5,533 bases of DNA from Pseudomonadota bacterium (GTDB lineage Bacteria; Pseudomonadota; Gammaproteobacteria; Burkholderiales; Thiobacillaceae): assembly GCA_021780975.1 (NCBI GenBank), contig JAJXXS010000091.1, positions 1 to 5,533 of the forward strand, given 5' to 3'. The position numbers and the translations under genes are program-made. Each line of letters opens with the position of its first letter. Position 1 is the stretch's first letter. Shown here piece by piece: positions 4,833-5,533 of this stretch. Under the pieces are notes generated by a model. The model had not been told where the DNA came from, searched no databases, and saw nothing but the letters and a program-made list of their open reading frames with translations.

Positions 4833-5533
4833 GTGTACAAGCCCCCAAGCGCGCCAACCCTAGCACAGCTCTCCTCATTTGACGAAATCATCGACGTGCG
4901 TTCGCCCGCCGAGTTCGCCGAGGATCACATTCCCGGGGCCATCAACCTGCCGGTGCTGGACGATGCGCAGCGCGCGGAGATCGGCACCCTGCACAAACAG
5001 GCATCTGCATTCGCGGCGAAATTGGCTGGTGCCGGGCTGGTGTCACGCAACATCGCCCGTCACCTGGAAACCCACTTCGCCACCAAGCAGATCGCCTACC
5101 ACCCCCTGGTTTATTGCTGGCGCGGCGGCAACCGCAGCGGTTCGCTGACCCACGTGCTGCAGAAGATCGGGTTTCGCGCCGAGGCTCTGCCAGGCGGCTA
5201 CAAGACCTACCGGCGCGCCGTGCGCGAGGAATTGGACACCCTGCCCGCACAATTCCGCTACCGTGTGCTGTGCGGCCCCACCGGCAGCGGCAAAAGCCGG
5301 CTGCTCGCCGCGCTGGCGCAGGCGGGAGCGCAGGTGCTCGATCTGGAGACACTCGCCAACCACCGCGGCTCCCTCCTGGGGCTGCTGCCGGGGACGTCCC
5401 AGCCCAGCCAAAAATATTTCGATAGCCTGCTGGCCGCGGCACTACGGACCCTGGATCGCGAGCGCCCGGTTTATGTGGAGGCGGAAAGCAAGAAAATCGG
5501 CAATCTCGGCGTGCCCGACGCCCTGCTGGCCGC
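4833..5533 (+). CDS. mnmH: tRNA 2-selenouridine synthase, N-terminal part (runs off right edge)
   Basis: MnmH (SelU/YbbB) replaces the sulfur of 2-thiouridine at wobble position 34 of Lys, Glu and Gln tRNAs with selenium from selenophosphate, through a geranylated intermediate. Seen in the sequence: a rhodanese domain with FDEIIDVRSPAEF (16-28) and HIPGAINLPV, then LVYCWRGGNRS with catalytic Cys95 (E. coli Cys97) and LPGGYKTYRRAV. A P-loop ATPase-like domain starts at CGPTGSGKS (147-155) and continues with LDLETLANHRGSLLG and a conserved YVEAESKKIG. The first 233 codons are present; the E. coli protein has 364 residues, so the C-terminus is missing. The start is GTG at 4833: no ATG lies in frame between it and the rhodanese domain, and it gives an N-terminus of the usual length. 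No clear ribosome-binding site is seen. A TTG at 4782 would overlap selD and is less likely. Confidence 0.95.
   Translation, partial: MYKPPSAPTLAQLSSFDEIIDVRSPAEFAEDHIPGAINLPVLDDAQRAEIGTLHKQASAFAAKLAGAGLVSRNIARHLETHFATKQIAYHPLVYCWRGGNRSGSLTHVLQKIGFRAEALPGGYKTYRRAVREELDTLPAQFRYRVLCGPTGSGKSRLLAALAQAGAQVLDLETLANHRGSLLGLLPGTSQPSQKYFDSLLAAALRTLDRERPVYVEAESKKIGNLGVPDALLA

Noticed and set aside
4879..5148. An 89-codon plus-strand ORF and opposing minus-strand ORFs in 4942-5442
   Set aside because: The neighbouring frame encodes a clear MnmH with its rhodanese Cys and P-loop. These frames are shadows of it.

Overview
The window reads as ordinary, GC-rich proteobacterial chromosome, most likely from a betaproteobacterium or a close gammaproteobacterial relative. 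That placement is inferred from recognisable protein types: a fused SpmA-SpmB 'gate' protein in a lineage that does not sporulate, an AmpE/CobD-like membrane protein, a Cys-type SelD and an MnmH. It was not confirmed by a search. I see no IS element, phage gene, CRISPR array, rRNA or tRNA.

Layout. Positions 1-3299 hold four co-directional minus-strand genes. In transcription order they are a membrane-anchored effector-binding (GyrI-like) protein (3299-2766), a CobD/CbiB-AmpE-like inner-membrane protein (2766-1849, translationally coupled to the first), a fused SpmA-SpmB nucleoside-recognition membrane protein (1618-395), and the N-terminal part of a Ppx/GppA exopolyphosphatase (312-1, running off the left edge). 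A 230-base gap between the second and third genes holds a stem-loop and a doubtful small ORF. Two short hairpins lie directly after the SpmAB stop codon.

Positions 3300-3565 are non-coding. They carry inverted and direct repeats and a good sigma70-type promoter (3506-3534) that reads rightward into a 61-codon arginine-rich gene of unknown function (3566-3751). That gene converges, with 10 bases between stop codons, on selD (4808-3762, minus). selD is head-to-head with mnmH (4833 to the right edge, plus strand, incomplete), with only 24 bases between the chosen starts.

How the genes work together. SelD makes selenophosphate and MnmH uses it to convert 2-thiouridine to 2-selenouridine at the wobble position of certain tRNAs, so the right-hand third is a selenium tRNA-modification locus. 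The left-hand genes look like a cell-envelope or transport operon ending in or followed by a polyphosphate/(p)ppGpp phosphatase. Their shared role is not established. I found no convincing new multi-gene system. The best leads are the uncharacterised membrane operon, the small arginine-rich gene with its own promoter, and the very tight divergent selD/mnmH arrangement.
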